NCBI GenBank assembly: GCA_029007825.1
Contig: JAQXIO010000021.1
Span: 1-34,887 of the forward strand
DNA: 34,887 bases
From: Bacteroidales bacterium
Lineage (GTDB): Bacteria; Bacteroidota; Bacteroidia; Bacteroidales; JAQXIO01
Direction of reading: 5' to 3'
The notes under the pieces are model-generated. The model ran no database searches and was not told the DNA's origin. It was given only the letters and a program-made list of their open reading frames with translations. The position numbers and the translations under genes were made by a program. How positions within the stretch are numbered: the first letter of the stretch is position 1; the number at the start of each line of letters is the position of its first letter. Below are positions 17,141-24,525 of this stretch, in pieces.

Positions 17141-18400
17141 ATGGAAAAAAAGCATGTTTTAGTATTGGGCTGTAATTTCGCAGGCCTTACAGTTGCAAGG
17201 TTTATCCATCAGGAAGCGAAAAACAACGTAAAAATTACGGTTATAGACCGTAAAAACTTCATTAATTTTATCCCCAACATACCCATAGAGGTATTCAACG
17301 GGCATAATCCGGCCGATAATCTTGAATTCATGTTCGAGAAATTCCTCAAACACGATGGGTCTGAATTTATCCAAGGAGAAATCGAAGAGATAGATCCGGT
17401 AAAGCGTACTGTACAATACAGGCCAAATGAGAGGGATGGCTCCCCATCTGAAAAGATCAAGTATGACTATTTAGTGATAGCCCTTGGAGCACGTCTGGCT
17501 TACGACAAAATCGAAGGCTTTGCGGAATACGGACACACGTTTTCGGATACATATTATGGGAATCAGATACGTGAGTATCTTTATAATGAATATAAAGGCG
17601 GTCCGATTGCCATAGGTTCGGATAGATTTGAACAGGGGAAAAGTCCTAAGCTTCCTAAAGTACCGGTAGCACTCGCAGCCTGCGAGGGACCTCCGGTAGA
17701 GTTGGGATTTTCATTTGCCGACTGGCTCAAACACCGAGGACTTGGTGACGCTAAAAAAATAACATTATTCACTCCGGCTAAGACAATCGCAGAAGATGCA
17801 GGAGAAAAAATTCTCGGGCAATTACTGCCCATGGTAAAAGATATGGGATTCGGCTACATGAACGATACCATTGGGATAAAACGTATTTATAAAGAAGGCA
17901 TCGAATTCCGTAACGGAAAAAGCCTCGAAGCAGAGGTTAAAATTGTTTTCCCTAACTGGGAAGCCCATGAATTTATGAAATCTCTGCCGATTGTAGATGA
18001 CCAAGGGTTTGTCGTAACAGATCTTTATATGCGTAATCCCGATTTTCCTGAGATTTATGCAGTTGGAGATGCTGCGTCGTTAACCGTTCCTAAATTAGGC
18101 GCTATAGGTCATATGGAGGCAGAGATCGTTTCGAAGATGATCGCAAACGAAGCCGGAGAAAAAAAAGAAATAGAGCCTCTTAATCCGATGGTTATCTGTT
18201 TTGGTGATATGGGCAGTCATAAAGGTTTCTACATGCACACGAACGAATGGTGGGGTGGAGATATCAGTGTACTGAAAATGGGCTATACTCCCTATCTTTT
18301 GAAAATGGGATTCAAAAATATGTATTATACATTAGGAGGAAAAGTTCCCCGCTGGGGAATGCCTCTTTCAGAACTCATTGCGGATCATACCATTATTTAA
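17141..18400 (+). CDS. Sulfide:quinone oxidoreductase-like FAD/NAD(P) flavoprotein
   Basis: 419 residues of the two-dinucleotide-binding flavoprotein class. The N-terminal FAD motif is VLGCNFAGL (8-16), with Asn in place of the middle Gly; the second FAD motif is EIYAVGDAASL (305-314). NFIPNIPIEVF and ACEGPPVELGF (180-190) resemble SQR proteins. Cys181 and Cys353 are 172 residues apart, as I recall for the redox cysteine pair of archaeal SQR (Cys178/Cys350 in Acidianus), and Cys11 lies in the FAD motif. It may therefore oxidise sulfide and pass electrons to quinone at the inner membrane; a type II NADH dehydrogenase-like role is an alternative. The C-terminal 40 residues (YLLKMGFKNMYYTLGGK) could be amphipathic and membrane-attached. 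It is monocistronic. Confidence 0.85.
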   Translation: MEKKHVLVLGCNFAGLTVARFIHQEAKNNVKITVIDRKNFINFIPNIPIEVFNGHNPADNLEFMFEKFLKHDGSEFIQGEIEEIDPVKRTVQYRPNERDGSPSEKIKYDYLVIALGARLAYDKIEGFAEYGHTFSDTYYGNQIREYLYNEYKGGPIAIGSDRFEQGKSPKLPKVPVALAACEGPPVELGFSFADWLKHRGLGDAKKITLFTPAKTIAEDAGEKILGQLLPMVKDMGFGYMNDTIGIKRIYKEGIEFRNGKSLEAEVKIVFPNWEAHEFMKSLPIVDDQGFVVTDLYMRNPDFPEIYAVGDAASLTVPKLGAIGHMEAEIVSKMIANEAGEKKEIEPLNPMVICFGDMGSHKGFYMHTNEWWGGDISVLKMGYTPYLLKMGFKNMYYTLGGKVPRWGMPLSELIADHTII

Positions 18401-18401
18401 G

Positions 18402-18440
18402 AAAATATCCTGTCTGAAAATTCAGACAGGATATTTTTTT
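18402..18440. terminator. Strong terminator after the flavoprotein gene
   Basis: A 16-bp perfect stem centred on TATCCTGTCTGAA/TTCAGACAGGATA, with a 4-nt loop, is followed by seven T on the plus strand. It may also serve the convergent pseudouridine synthase gene, though its minus-strand T tract is short. Confidence 0.9.
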
Positions 18441-18465
18441 ATAAAGCTCACAATGGTATTAATCA

Positions 18466-19152
18466 CTATTTCTGCCCACCTTCTATTTTTTCAAATGCTT
18501 TCCATAAAGTATCGTCCGGAACGGGTGCAACAACATCAATCTGTTTTTGAGACACAGGATGCACAAACGAAACTTCACGGGCATGAAGACTGATGCCTCC
18601 GTCTTTATTCGAACGGTCAAACCCATATTTCAAATCACCCCGGATCGGACACCCTATTGCAGCCAACTGACAACGTATCTGATGATGACGCCCCGTTTTA
18701 AGGTCGATTTCCAAAAGATAATAGTTATCCGAATGAGCTATTAATTTATAATGCAAGACAGCCCGTTTACTATTTTTTCGCTCAGCCGTATAAGCATATG
18801 ATTTATTCTGCTTTTCATTCCGAACCAAATAGTGCTCCAGAATTCCCTCTTCGGCCGGCGGCATTTTTTTTACAATCGCCCAATAGCTTTTTTTTACTTC
18901 TCCGTTTCTGAACATCTCATTCAGGCGCGGAAGAGCTTTGCTGGTCTTTGCAAATACGACGGCTCCGCTTACAGGACGGTCTAAACGATGAGTAACGCCT
19001 AAAAAGACGTTACCCGGTTTATTGTGTTTTTCTTTAATCCACTCCTTGACCGTTTCCGAGAGGGGAATATCCCCTGTCTTATCTCCCTGGACAATTTCAG
19101 AGACTGTCTTATTGACAACGATCAGATGGTTGTCTTCGTAAAGGACTGTCAT
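18466..19152 (-). CDS. RluA-family RNA pseudouridine synthase
   Basis: 228 residues. The catalytic motif HRLDRPVSGAVVFAK (55-69, Asp58 the nucleophile) and the later GRHHQIRCQLAAIGCPIRGD are diagnostic for the RluA/RsuA pseudouridylate synthase family. It lacks an S4 domain, being a compact catalytic domain only, so it isomerises specific uridines in rRNA or tRNA; the target site is not evident. It lies 3 bp after fabG and is probably co-transcribed with it, ending near the terminator at 18402-18440. Confidence 0.93.
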   Translation of the reverse strand: MTVLYEDNHLIVVNKTVSEIVQGDKTGDIPLSETVKEWIKEKHNKPGNVFLGVTHRLDRPVSGAVVFAKTSKALPRLNEMFRNGEVKKSYWAIVKKMPPAEEGILEHYLVRNEKQNKSYAYTAERKNSKRAVLHYKLIAHSDNYYLLEIDLKTGRHHQIRCQLAAIGCPIRGDLKYGFDRSNKDGGISLHAREVSFVHPVSQKQIDVVAPVPDDTLWKAFEKIEGGQK

Positions 19153-19155
19153 GGA

Positions 19156-19902
19156 TTACATATTCATTCCACCACAACAATGGATTACCTGACCCGATAC
19201 ATAAGATGACAAATCGGAAGCAAGGAATAAGGCTACATTAGCTACGTCATCAGGCGTCCCTCCCCGACGAAGGGGAATTGTTTCCGCCCACTTTGCTTTC
19301 ACTTCGTCAGAAAGCTGACCCGTCATATCTGTAATAATAAATCCCGGTGCAATCGCATTCGCACGAACACCTCTTGAACCTAACTCTTTTGCAATTGATT
19401 TAGCCAAACCGATCATACCGGCTTTAGAGGCTGAATAATTGGCCTGTCCTGCATTTCCGGACACTCCGACAACGGAACTCATATTGATAATGCTTCCGCT
19501 CTTCTGACGCATCATTACCGGTGTTACTGCATGGACAAAATTAAATGCTGACTTCAGATTCACATTAATGACCATGTCCCATTGCTGTTCACTCATACGC
19601 ATCATCAATCCGTCACGCGTAATACCCGCATTATTTACCAGCACATCGATACGGCCGAATTCTTTTACGATCTCGTCTACAACTTTATGAGTATCTTCGA
19701 AATTAGCCGCATTCGAGGCAAAAGCTTTAACTTTTACACCATAGGCCGCTATCTCCTTTTCCGTAGCTTTTGCATTATCATCTACAGCTAAATCCGTAAA
19801 AGCGATATCTGCGCCTTCCTGTGCAAATTTCAGGGCTATGGACTTGCCGATTCCACGTGCAGCTCCTGTTATCAGAGCAACTTTTCCTTGTAATAATTTC
19901 AT
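19156..19902 (-). CDS. fabG: 3-oxoacyl-[acyl-carrier-protein] reductase
   Basis: 248 residues, classical short-chain dehydrogenase. The cofactor motif is TGAARGIG (12-19), the NNAG motif is at 90-93, and the catalytic residues are Ser143, Tyr156 and Lys160 (YSASK). PGFIITDMT and the ending VIHCCGGMNM match Bacteroidota FabG proteins. It reduces beta-ketoacyl-ACP with NADPH in each round of fatty acid elongation. It precedes the pseudouridine synthase gene by 3 bp and follows the KAS III-like gene by 118 bp, with a probable promoter of its own in that gap. Confidence 0.95.
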   Translation of the reverse strand: MKLLQGKVALITGAARGIGKSIALKFAQEGADIAFTDLAVDDNAKATEKEIAAYGVKVKAFASNAANFEDTHKVVDEIVKEFGRIDVLVNNAGITRDGLMMRMSEQQWDMVINVNLKSAFNFVHAVTPVMMRQKSGSIINMSSVVGVSGNAGQANYSASKAGMIGLAKSIAKELGSRGVRANAIAPGFIITDMTGQLSDEVKAKWAETIPLRRGGTPDDVANVALFLASDLSSYVSGQVIHCCGGMNM

Positions 19903-19951
19903 AGTGTAATCTATTTAATCAGATGTTATTTTATTCCAAAATTCTGCACTG

Positions 19952-19982
19952 CAAAGGTGAGAAAGTTCTTTTAATTATACAA
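19952..19982 (-). promoter_or_regulatory. Probable promoter of fabG
   Basis: On the minus strand TTG (19982-19980), a 20-nt spacer and CACCTTTG (19959-19952); the -7 box differs from TAnnTTTG at one base. Confidence 0.5.
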
Positions 19983-20020
19983 ATCACAATAGGTTCTTCC
20001 TATATGGATATTGTTTGTTT

Positions 20021-20965
20021 TCAACAGCGAATCAGGCAGCCCCCCGTAGAATATCCTCCGCCGAAAGTTGTACAAACAACAACCTCTCCCGCTTTAAAAC
20101 GGTCTCTGTTTTCGGAAAATACCAATAAAGAACTGACCGAACCCGTATTACCGTAAGATTCGATATTACTGAGTACTTTTTCATCGGGCATTTCCAATTG
20201 ATGTGCAACATTTTTCAGAATACGCATATTTGCCTGATGTCCGATCAGATAAGATATATCCGATACTTCCATGTGATTCCGCTTCAGCAACTGGTGCACC
20301 GTACGAGGCATATATGTACACGCCTGCATGAAAACATCCCTACCCTCCTCCATCACGATTCCTCCATCTTTAGGACGAAGATTTACAGCATGAATACTTT
20401 TATTCAGAAAGCCAAGCCCTTCGGTTACTACATCCATGATATGGGGCTCATAACGTCCGCAAGGTTCATTCGAAAGAAAAAATGCCGTAGCGGCATCGCC
20501 CCAAAGATGACCCGATTTCGGATCGAAATCGTTGCTATAATAGGTATTATGATCGGCTACTACCACCAAAGCTTTCTGAGCTTTTCCGGACTTAAAATAA
20601 GTATCTACGATTTCAAGTGCGTTCATTGCCGAAGAACAAGCCGAAGAGATATAAAAAGCTTTACAATTTTCAATATGATAAACATGTTGTATTACATGTG
20701 CCGGAGTTGCGACCGTATCGACAGGAGAATATGATGCAGCGATAATCAGATCAACGTCTTTGATATTATAGGGAAGTCCCGGCAACGCATGATTGACTGC
20801 TTCTTTAATCATAGAATTGAGATCTTCGTCAGGCAGAGCCTTCGATCTCGTTTTGATGCCGGTACGTTGTTCAATCCATTCTGACGTAAGTCCGTTCACA
20901 TCATAAAAATAGCCATTATCAACTCTTCCAGAGGGAACATAATGGCCACAACTATTTATATACAT
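20021..20965 (-). CDS. Beta-ketoacyl-ACP synthase III-like enzyme
   Basis: 314 residues of the FabH-like thiolase fold. The catalytic triad is in place: Cys110 in SSACSSAMNA, His243 in IGHQANMRI and Asn273 in YGNTGS, at nearly the same numbers as E. coli FabH (112/244/274). EQRTGIKTR near residue 32 also fits. It would condense an acyl-CoA primer with malonyl-ACP. Its first base overlaps the stop of the TetR gene, so regulator and enzyme share an mRNA. This unusual pairing suggests an accessory KAS III with its own control rather than the housekeeping fabH; a specialised starter-unit role is an inference. Confidence 0.88.
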   Translation of the reverse strand: MYINSCGHYVPSGRVDNGYFYDVNGLTSEWIEQRTGIKTRSKALPDEDLNSMIKEAVNHALPGLPYNIKDVDLIIAASYSPVDTVATPAHVIQHVYHIENCKAFYISSACSSAMNALEIVDTYFKSGKAQKALVVVADHNTYYSNDFDPKSGHLWGDAATAFFLSNEPCGRYEPHIMDVVTEGLGFLNKSIHAVNLRPKDGGIVMEEGRDVFMQACTYMPRTVHQLLKRNHMEVSDISYLIGHQANMRILKNVAHQLEMPDEKVLSNIESYGNTGSVSSLLVFSENRDRFKAGEVVVCTTFGGGYSTGGCLIRC

Positions 20966-21558
20966 TATTGATTTTTATTTGTCTTAAGACCGTTAAACAA
21001 TATATTTTTGATGTTTTCTTTTCTGGTATCCTTATCCGTTCCAATCACATCCCGTATATAAGGAACCTCCAATCCTTTAAAAGCATGATGCAATATTGCT
21101 GCCGTAACGCGGACATTCGGAACCGCGAACACGCCTTTATCAATTCCATCCTGCAAAATCTGACAAAGCATTTTAATTTCCAATTCGTCAAATTTGCGTC
21201 TTTCCCTTTGCACACGCCATATATCGCGAAAAAAGTCCGCACGTAGCGAGCCGTTCCGTTGAACAACTTCTTTAATGGCCTCAAGCCGGGTATAAATAAA
21301 TGTGATTAGTTTATCTTCTGGAGTTAAATCTTCATTTGTTACCTGTATCATTGTATTTTTTAATTTCTTAAGTTCTTCTTCAACAACAGCCTGATAAATC
21401 TCATCTTTACTTTTAAAGTATGTATAAAGCGTACGTCTTCCCCTTTTCGAGGCGTTTGCTATATCATTCATGGTGGTGTTGTGAACTCCCATCCGGGCAA
21501 AAAGCTGGCGTGCTACATCAACTAACAATTCTCTGGTCTTTGAAATAGTACCCTTCAT
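20965..21558 (-). CDS. TetR/AcrR family transcriptional regulator
   Basis: 197 residues from the ATG at 21558. A longer frame starts from a TTG at 21570, but that TTG lies inside the proposed operator and the ATG fits better. The N-terminal DNA-binding domain is typical: DVARQLFARMGVHNTTMNDIA then the recognition helix RRTLYTYFKSKDEIY (41-55). The C-terminal ligand-binding part (about 60-190) is helical and poorly conserved, as usual. It overlaps the KAS III-like gene by 1 bp. A 25-bp inverted repeat at its transcription start suggests autorepression, perhaps relieved by a fatty acyl ligand (inference from the partner gene). Confidence 0.92.
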   Translation of the reverse strand: MKGTISKTRELLVDVARQLFARMGVHNTTMNDIANASKRGRRTLYTYFKSKDEIYQAVVEEELKKLKNTMIQVTNEDLTPEDKLITFIYTRLEAIKEVVQRNGSLRADFFRDIWRVQRERRKFDELEIKMLCQILQDGIDKGVFAVPNVRVTAAILHHAFKGLEVPYIRDVIGTDKDTRKENIKNILFNGLKTNKNQ

Positions 21559-21563
21559 ATTAA

Positions 21564-21588
21564 TGCACAAATGTTTTTGTTTTGTGCA
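21564..21588 (-). promoter_or_regulatory. Probable TetR operator
   Basis: Perfect 8-bp arms TGCACAAA (21564-21571) and TTTGTGCA (21581-21588) are separated by 9 bp. The element spans the predicted transcription start and touches the -7 box, where binding would block transcription of the regulator and KAS III-like genes. Confidence 0.6.
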
Positions 21589-21616
21589 AAAGTAAGAGAA
21601 AAAAATATTGTAACAA
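21587..21616 (-). promoter_or_regulatory. Promoter of the tetR-KAS III operon
   Basis: On the minus strand TTG (21616-21614), 19-nt spacer, TACTTTTG (21594-21587): full consensus. Confidence 0.75.
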
Positions 21617-21725
21617 AAAAGTAATAAGGAAAAGTTAAAATAATAAGATAAAAAAGGAAATTTATATCATAAATAACGGTAAAAATGACAATTTTCGGAC
21701 AAAAGCAGAAAAAACACGATGAATA

Positions 21726-21756
21726 TTTGGATTGTAAAAAATAATGTCTACCTTTG
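21726..21756 (+). promoter_or_regulatory. Promoter of the initiator tRNA gene
   Basis: TTTG (21726-21729), 19-nt spacer, TACCTTTG (21749-21756); transcription would start about 6 nt before the mature tRNA 5' end. Confidence 0.8.
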
Positions 21757-21768
21757 CACTCACAATAT

Positions 21769-21840
<72 letters not shown>

Positions 21841-21842
21841 CT

Positions 21843-21880
21843 AAATAAAAAGCATCTGAGACTCAGATGCTTTTTATTTT
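21843..21880. terminator. Terminator after the tRNA gene
   Basis: A 17-bp stem centred on AGCATCTGA/TCAGATGCT with loop GAC, continuing into A and T tracts on both sides; it can also end transcription of the convergent gene at 21908. Confidence 0.9.
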
Positions 21881-21907
21881 AATGGTATTTGTAAACTATT
21901 CGTATTC

Positions 21908-22624
21908 CTATTTTTCGTCTTCAAACAAATTTCCAACTATCATTTCAGGTTCAATATATCTTTTATCTAATGGTTTCTTTGTTATTGCTCGATAACAATC
22001 TTCCGGTGTCGTTGCATACTCTTTAAAATTTTCCAGACCATTATCAATAAATTCACGCCATTTATAATAAGCACTATCGGTTCTCAAAATATAAACATCC
22101 TTAGTATATGCATCTATGAGTTCTTTTTTCAACTTTTTTGCATCGGCATTGACCGTACTAAATAATAGAGATATCGCACCATAAGAATTTCCCATTTCAC
22201 CAAAATACCGATTAAGTTCTTTTCTGGCATATCTTGCAGATATCTCATAAATATCGAAAACGATCTGTTGTTTTTCAGTCCCCAACGAATCATTTTCATT
22301 TAGGATATAAGAAGTTGCTTTTTCAAACATAGGAACAAAATAAGCTCTTTCAAATAGCTTACCTCTACTTTTTCTTTTCTTAGGAATATCAAGAACAGCA
22401 TAAACACCTACACTGGCAACCGTACACATATCCAATGAATCACAATAGAAGCGACTTTTTTCATATGATTCTCCATTTCCCTGAAAATCCTCTTTCTTCA
22501 GCACCCTGTTTTCCTGCCAAAAAATGTGGGTATCCGATTCCGTTTCAAATATTTCCTGACTTTTTATTTCAAAAGAGAGAAGTCCGGTAAAAAATAGTAA
22601 TATAAAAAATCGCTTACTATACAT
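21908..22624 (-). CDS. DUF922-like exported protein lacking the metalloprotease motif
   Basis: 238 residues with a signal peptide (cleavage near Ser22-Gln23). WQENRVLKKEDFQG (36-49) resembles the W..R.L.W.DF.G start of DUF922, a predicted secreted zinc-protease family. Where the family usually shows HEQxHFDI, this protein has KQQIVFDI (118-125) followed by YEISARYARKEL: the flanking residues are retained but both metal-binding His and the catalytic Glu are absent. It is therefore probably an inactive relative with a structural or binding role. This assignment is by eye and moderate. It follows the GH43-like gene by 81 bp on the same strand; I saw no separate promoter. Confidence 0.55.
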   Translation of the reverse strand: MYSKRFFILLFFTGLLSFEIKSQEIFETESDTHIFWQENRVLKKEDFQGNGESYEKSRFYCDSLDMCTVASVGVYAVLDIPKKRKSRGKLFERAYFVPMFEKATSYILNENDSLGTEKQQIVFDIYEISARYARKELNRYFGEMGNSYGAISLLFSTVNADAKKLKKELIDAYTKDVYILRTDSAYYKWREFIDNGLENFKEYATTPEDCYRAITKKPLDKRYIEPEMIVGNLFEDEK

Positions 22625-22705
22625 TCGGTTATGAGTTTACTCTCTCATTTAACTATATAATATTGAGAGGCACATAAAAAAACAAAAAACGTAAATACAA
22701 AAAAC

Positions 22706-24508
22706 TCATTTTACCAGATACACATCGCACCAATCGGCATGGTCAAGATGTGTTCCGTCGCCACCGTCAGTAGTAATAAGTTTTAATTCTGAAATACCTG
22801 CCACATCCACATCAAAAGCTGCAGCAGGAGTATTTACCCGCATTACATCGGTTTCAAACAGAATCTTCCCGTCTCCTATTATCTTAAAGCCGATGGAGGA
22901 AACATCATCGAACGAAGCATAGTTATCAACTCCGCAATAACCTTTGAGGCGACTGTATTTGCCACAAGTACGATAAACAATTTCTCCCGGAGCATGTGTT
23001 CCAAATCCTTTCTCAAATACCTGACCCGCTACATTCAAAGGGCCATTTTCCAAAGCTCTATCATAACGTAAAAATCCCCAGTGCTGCGCCCATCGATCAG
23101 GCTTGACATCACTCAGAAAAACGTCTCCGACTTCTTCCCAGCTTACCGTAACAGGTTTACTCGGAAGAGACGACTGTCCGTTCAGCTTCATAGCCATAAC
23201 GGTAAAGTTATAAGCTTTTCCGGCCAATTCTTCCGGTAGTACGTATTGGGTATTGGATGTCACAGCAACATACTCTCCATTCTTATATATACGATAAGCA
23301 TTAGCTCCTTTAACAGACTGCCAGGTCAGAACTTTATCCAGATTCAATTTTACATGAGGCGGTGAAGGCATATCCGCAACCTGATCAAATACATCCCAGT
23401 TCCATTCAGTAAAATATTCCAGTCTTATCTCCGAATCGTCTCCTATTATAAAAGGTAGCCAGACAAATCTTGAATTTTCCAATTTATGTCCGTTCCAACG
23501 ATCGGCCATAAATATAAAGCTCCCCTCTGGTTTCCCTTCTACCGGCAGTACAAATGTGCTTTGCGAGTGAAATGTACTTTCCGATTCCGGTCCGATACAG
23601 GGATCTCCTACCGTTTTCCACGGCCCTAAAATATGATCGGCAACATGATATTGAGCAGGATTCGGCGTCCATCCCGTAAGTCCGGAAGTAATCATATAAT
23701 ATTTACCTTTGTGTTTAAAGGGAGCTGGTGCTTCCCGGTAACCAAAAGGCAAAGCCCTCGCCCAATTTTCGTTCTCTTTCAACGGCCTTTCGATATCCGT
23801 ATACTGATCGTTTAAACGAACTATATACAAAGTTGCATTATTTTCAGATGCATAAAAAACATATGCTTTACCATCGTCATCGACAAAAAGATTCATATCC
23901 CGATAGGTATTCCCTTTTCCTTTCTCATCAATCAGGAGCGTGCGTTCTTTATCTCCGTTCTCATCATCGATTCCCGAGTACCTATATTTAACAGGTCTGA
24001 ATTCTTTCAAAAACGTAAACGGTCCTACAGGAGAATCACTTACAGCGACACCGGCAGTCGAAAATACATATCCGTCCGCATCCAGGTGCACCCACATCAC
24101 ATACTTTTTTGTTTTTTCATTGTAAATGACTTTCGGACGCTCGGCAACTCCGTTATTCGAACAACCTTCGGGGATAACTTCATCGTTCGTATAAGATCGA
24201 TACAACAGGGGAAAAGAGTCCCGGGGCATTACAATCCCCTCGTTTTTCCAATTAATCAAGTCGGTTGAAGAGTAACAGGATATTCCTGTCTTGTTATAAA
24301 AACCTTTCGCATGATTTTCTCCGTACCAGTAATAGATTCCGTCACGATACAAAAAGCCCCCCGCATGAGATTCTATAGGAGCCTCATCCGTATCGAGCCA
24401 GGTTTCACCGGAACGAATATAGCCTAATTGCTGTTTTTCCTGAAAATCCTGCCGGGATGCACATGCACAAAAAGATAAAAAAACAAGGATAGCAACAGAG
24501 GTTTTCAT
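22706..24508 (-). CDS. Family 43-like glycoside hydrolase lipoprotein with fibronectin III and NPCBM domains
   Basis: 600 residues. A lipoprotein-type signal ends around Cys14/Cys16 (SFCAC). Residues about 40-370 form a five-bladed-propeller glycosidase of the GH43 type (DGIYYWYGEN, GVAVSDSPVGPF, RDMNLFVDDDGKAYVFYAS, EAPAPFKHKGKYYMITSGLTGW). A fibronectin-III-like domain follows (about 380-460) and an NPCBM carbohydrate-binding module closes the protein (about 465-600, with FEKGFGTHAPGEIVY and the terminal TTDGGDGTHLDHADW). It probably cleaves a galactose- or arabinose-containing plant or host glycan at the cell surface; substrate is not certain. No SusC/SusD pair or other glycan genes are nearby, and it lies 17 bp after speA, an unusual partner. 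Confidence 0.88.
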   Translation of the reverse strand: MKTSVAILVFLSFCACASRQDFQEKQQLGYIRSGETWLDTDEAPIESHAGGFLYRDGIYYWYGENHAKGFYNKTGISCYSSTDLINWKNEGIVMPRDSFPLLYRSYTNDEVIPEGCSNNGVAERPKVIYNEKTKKYVMWVHLDADGYVFSTAGVAVSDSPVGPFTFLKEFRPVKYRYSGIDDENGDKERTLLIDEKGKGNTYRDMNLFVDDDGKAYVFYASENNATLYIVRLNDQYTDIERPLKENENWARALPFGYREAPAPFKHKGKYYMITSGLTGWTPNPAQYHVADHILGPWKTVGDPCIGPESESTFHSQSTFVLPVEGKPEGSFIFMADRWNGHKLENSRFVWLPFIIGDDSEIRLEYFTEWNWDVFDQVADMPSPPHVKLNLDKVLTWQSVKGANAYRIYKNGEYVAVTSNTQYVLPEELAGKAYNFTVMAMKLNGQSSLPSKPVTVSWEEVGDVFLSDVKPDRWAQHWGFLRYDRALENGPLNVAGQVFEKGFGTHAPGEIVYRTCGKYSRLKGYCGVDNYASFDDVSSIGFKIIGDGKILFETDVMRVNTPAAAFDVDVAGISELKLITTDGGDGTHLDHADWCDVYLVK

Positions 24509-24525
24509 GGCATAAAAATATTGTA

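Noticed and set aside
20198..20734. 178-codon plus-strand frame
   Set aside because: Antisense to the KAS III-like gene; a shadow of its reading frame.
21559..21570. TTG start giving four extra residues on the TetR regulator
   Set aside because: The TTG falls inside the inverted-repeat operator at the transcription start; the ATG at 21558 is the normal choice.
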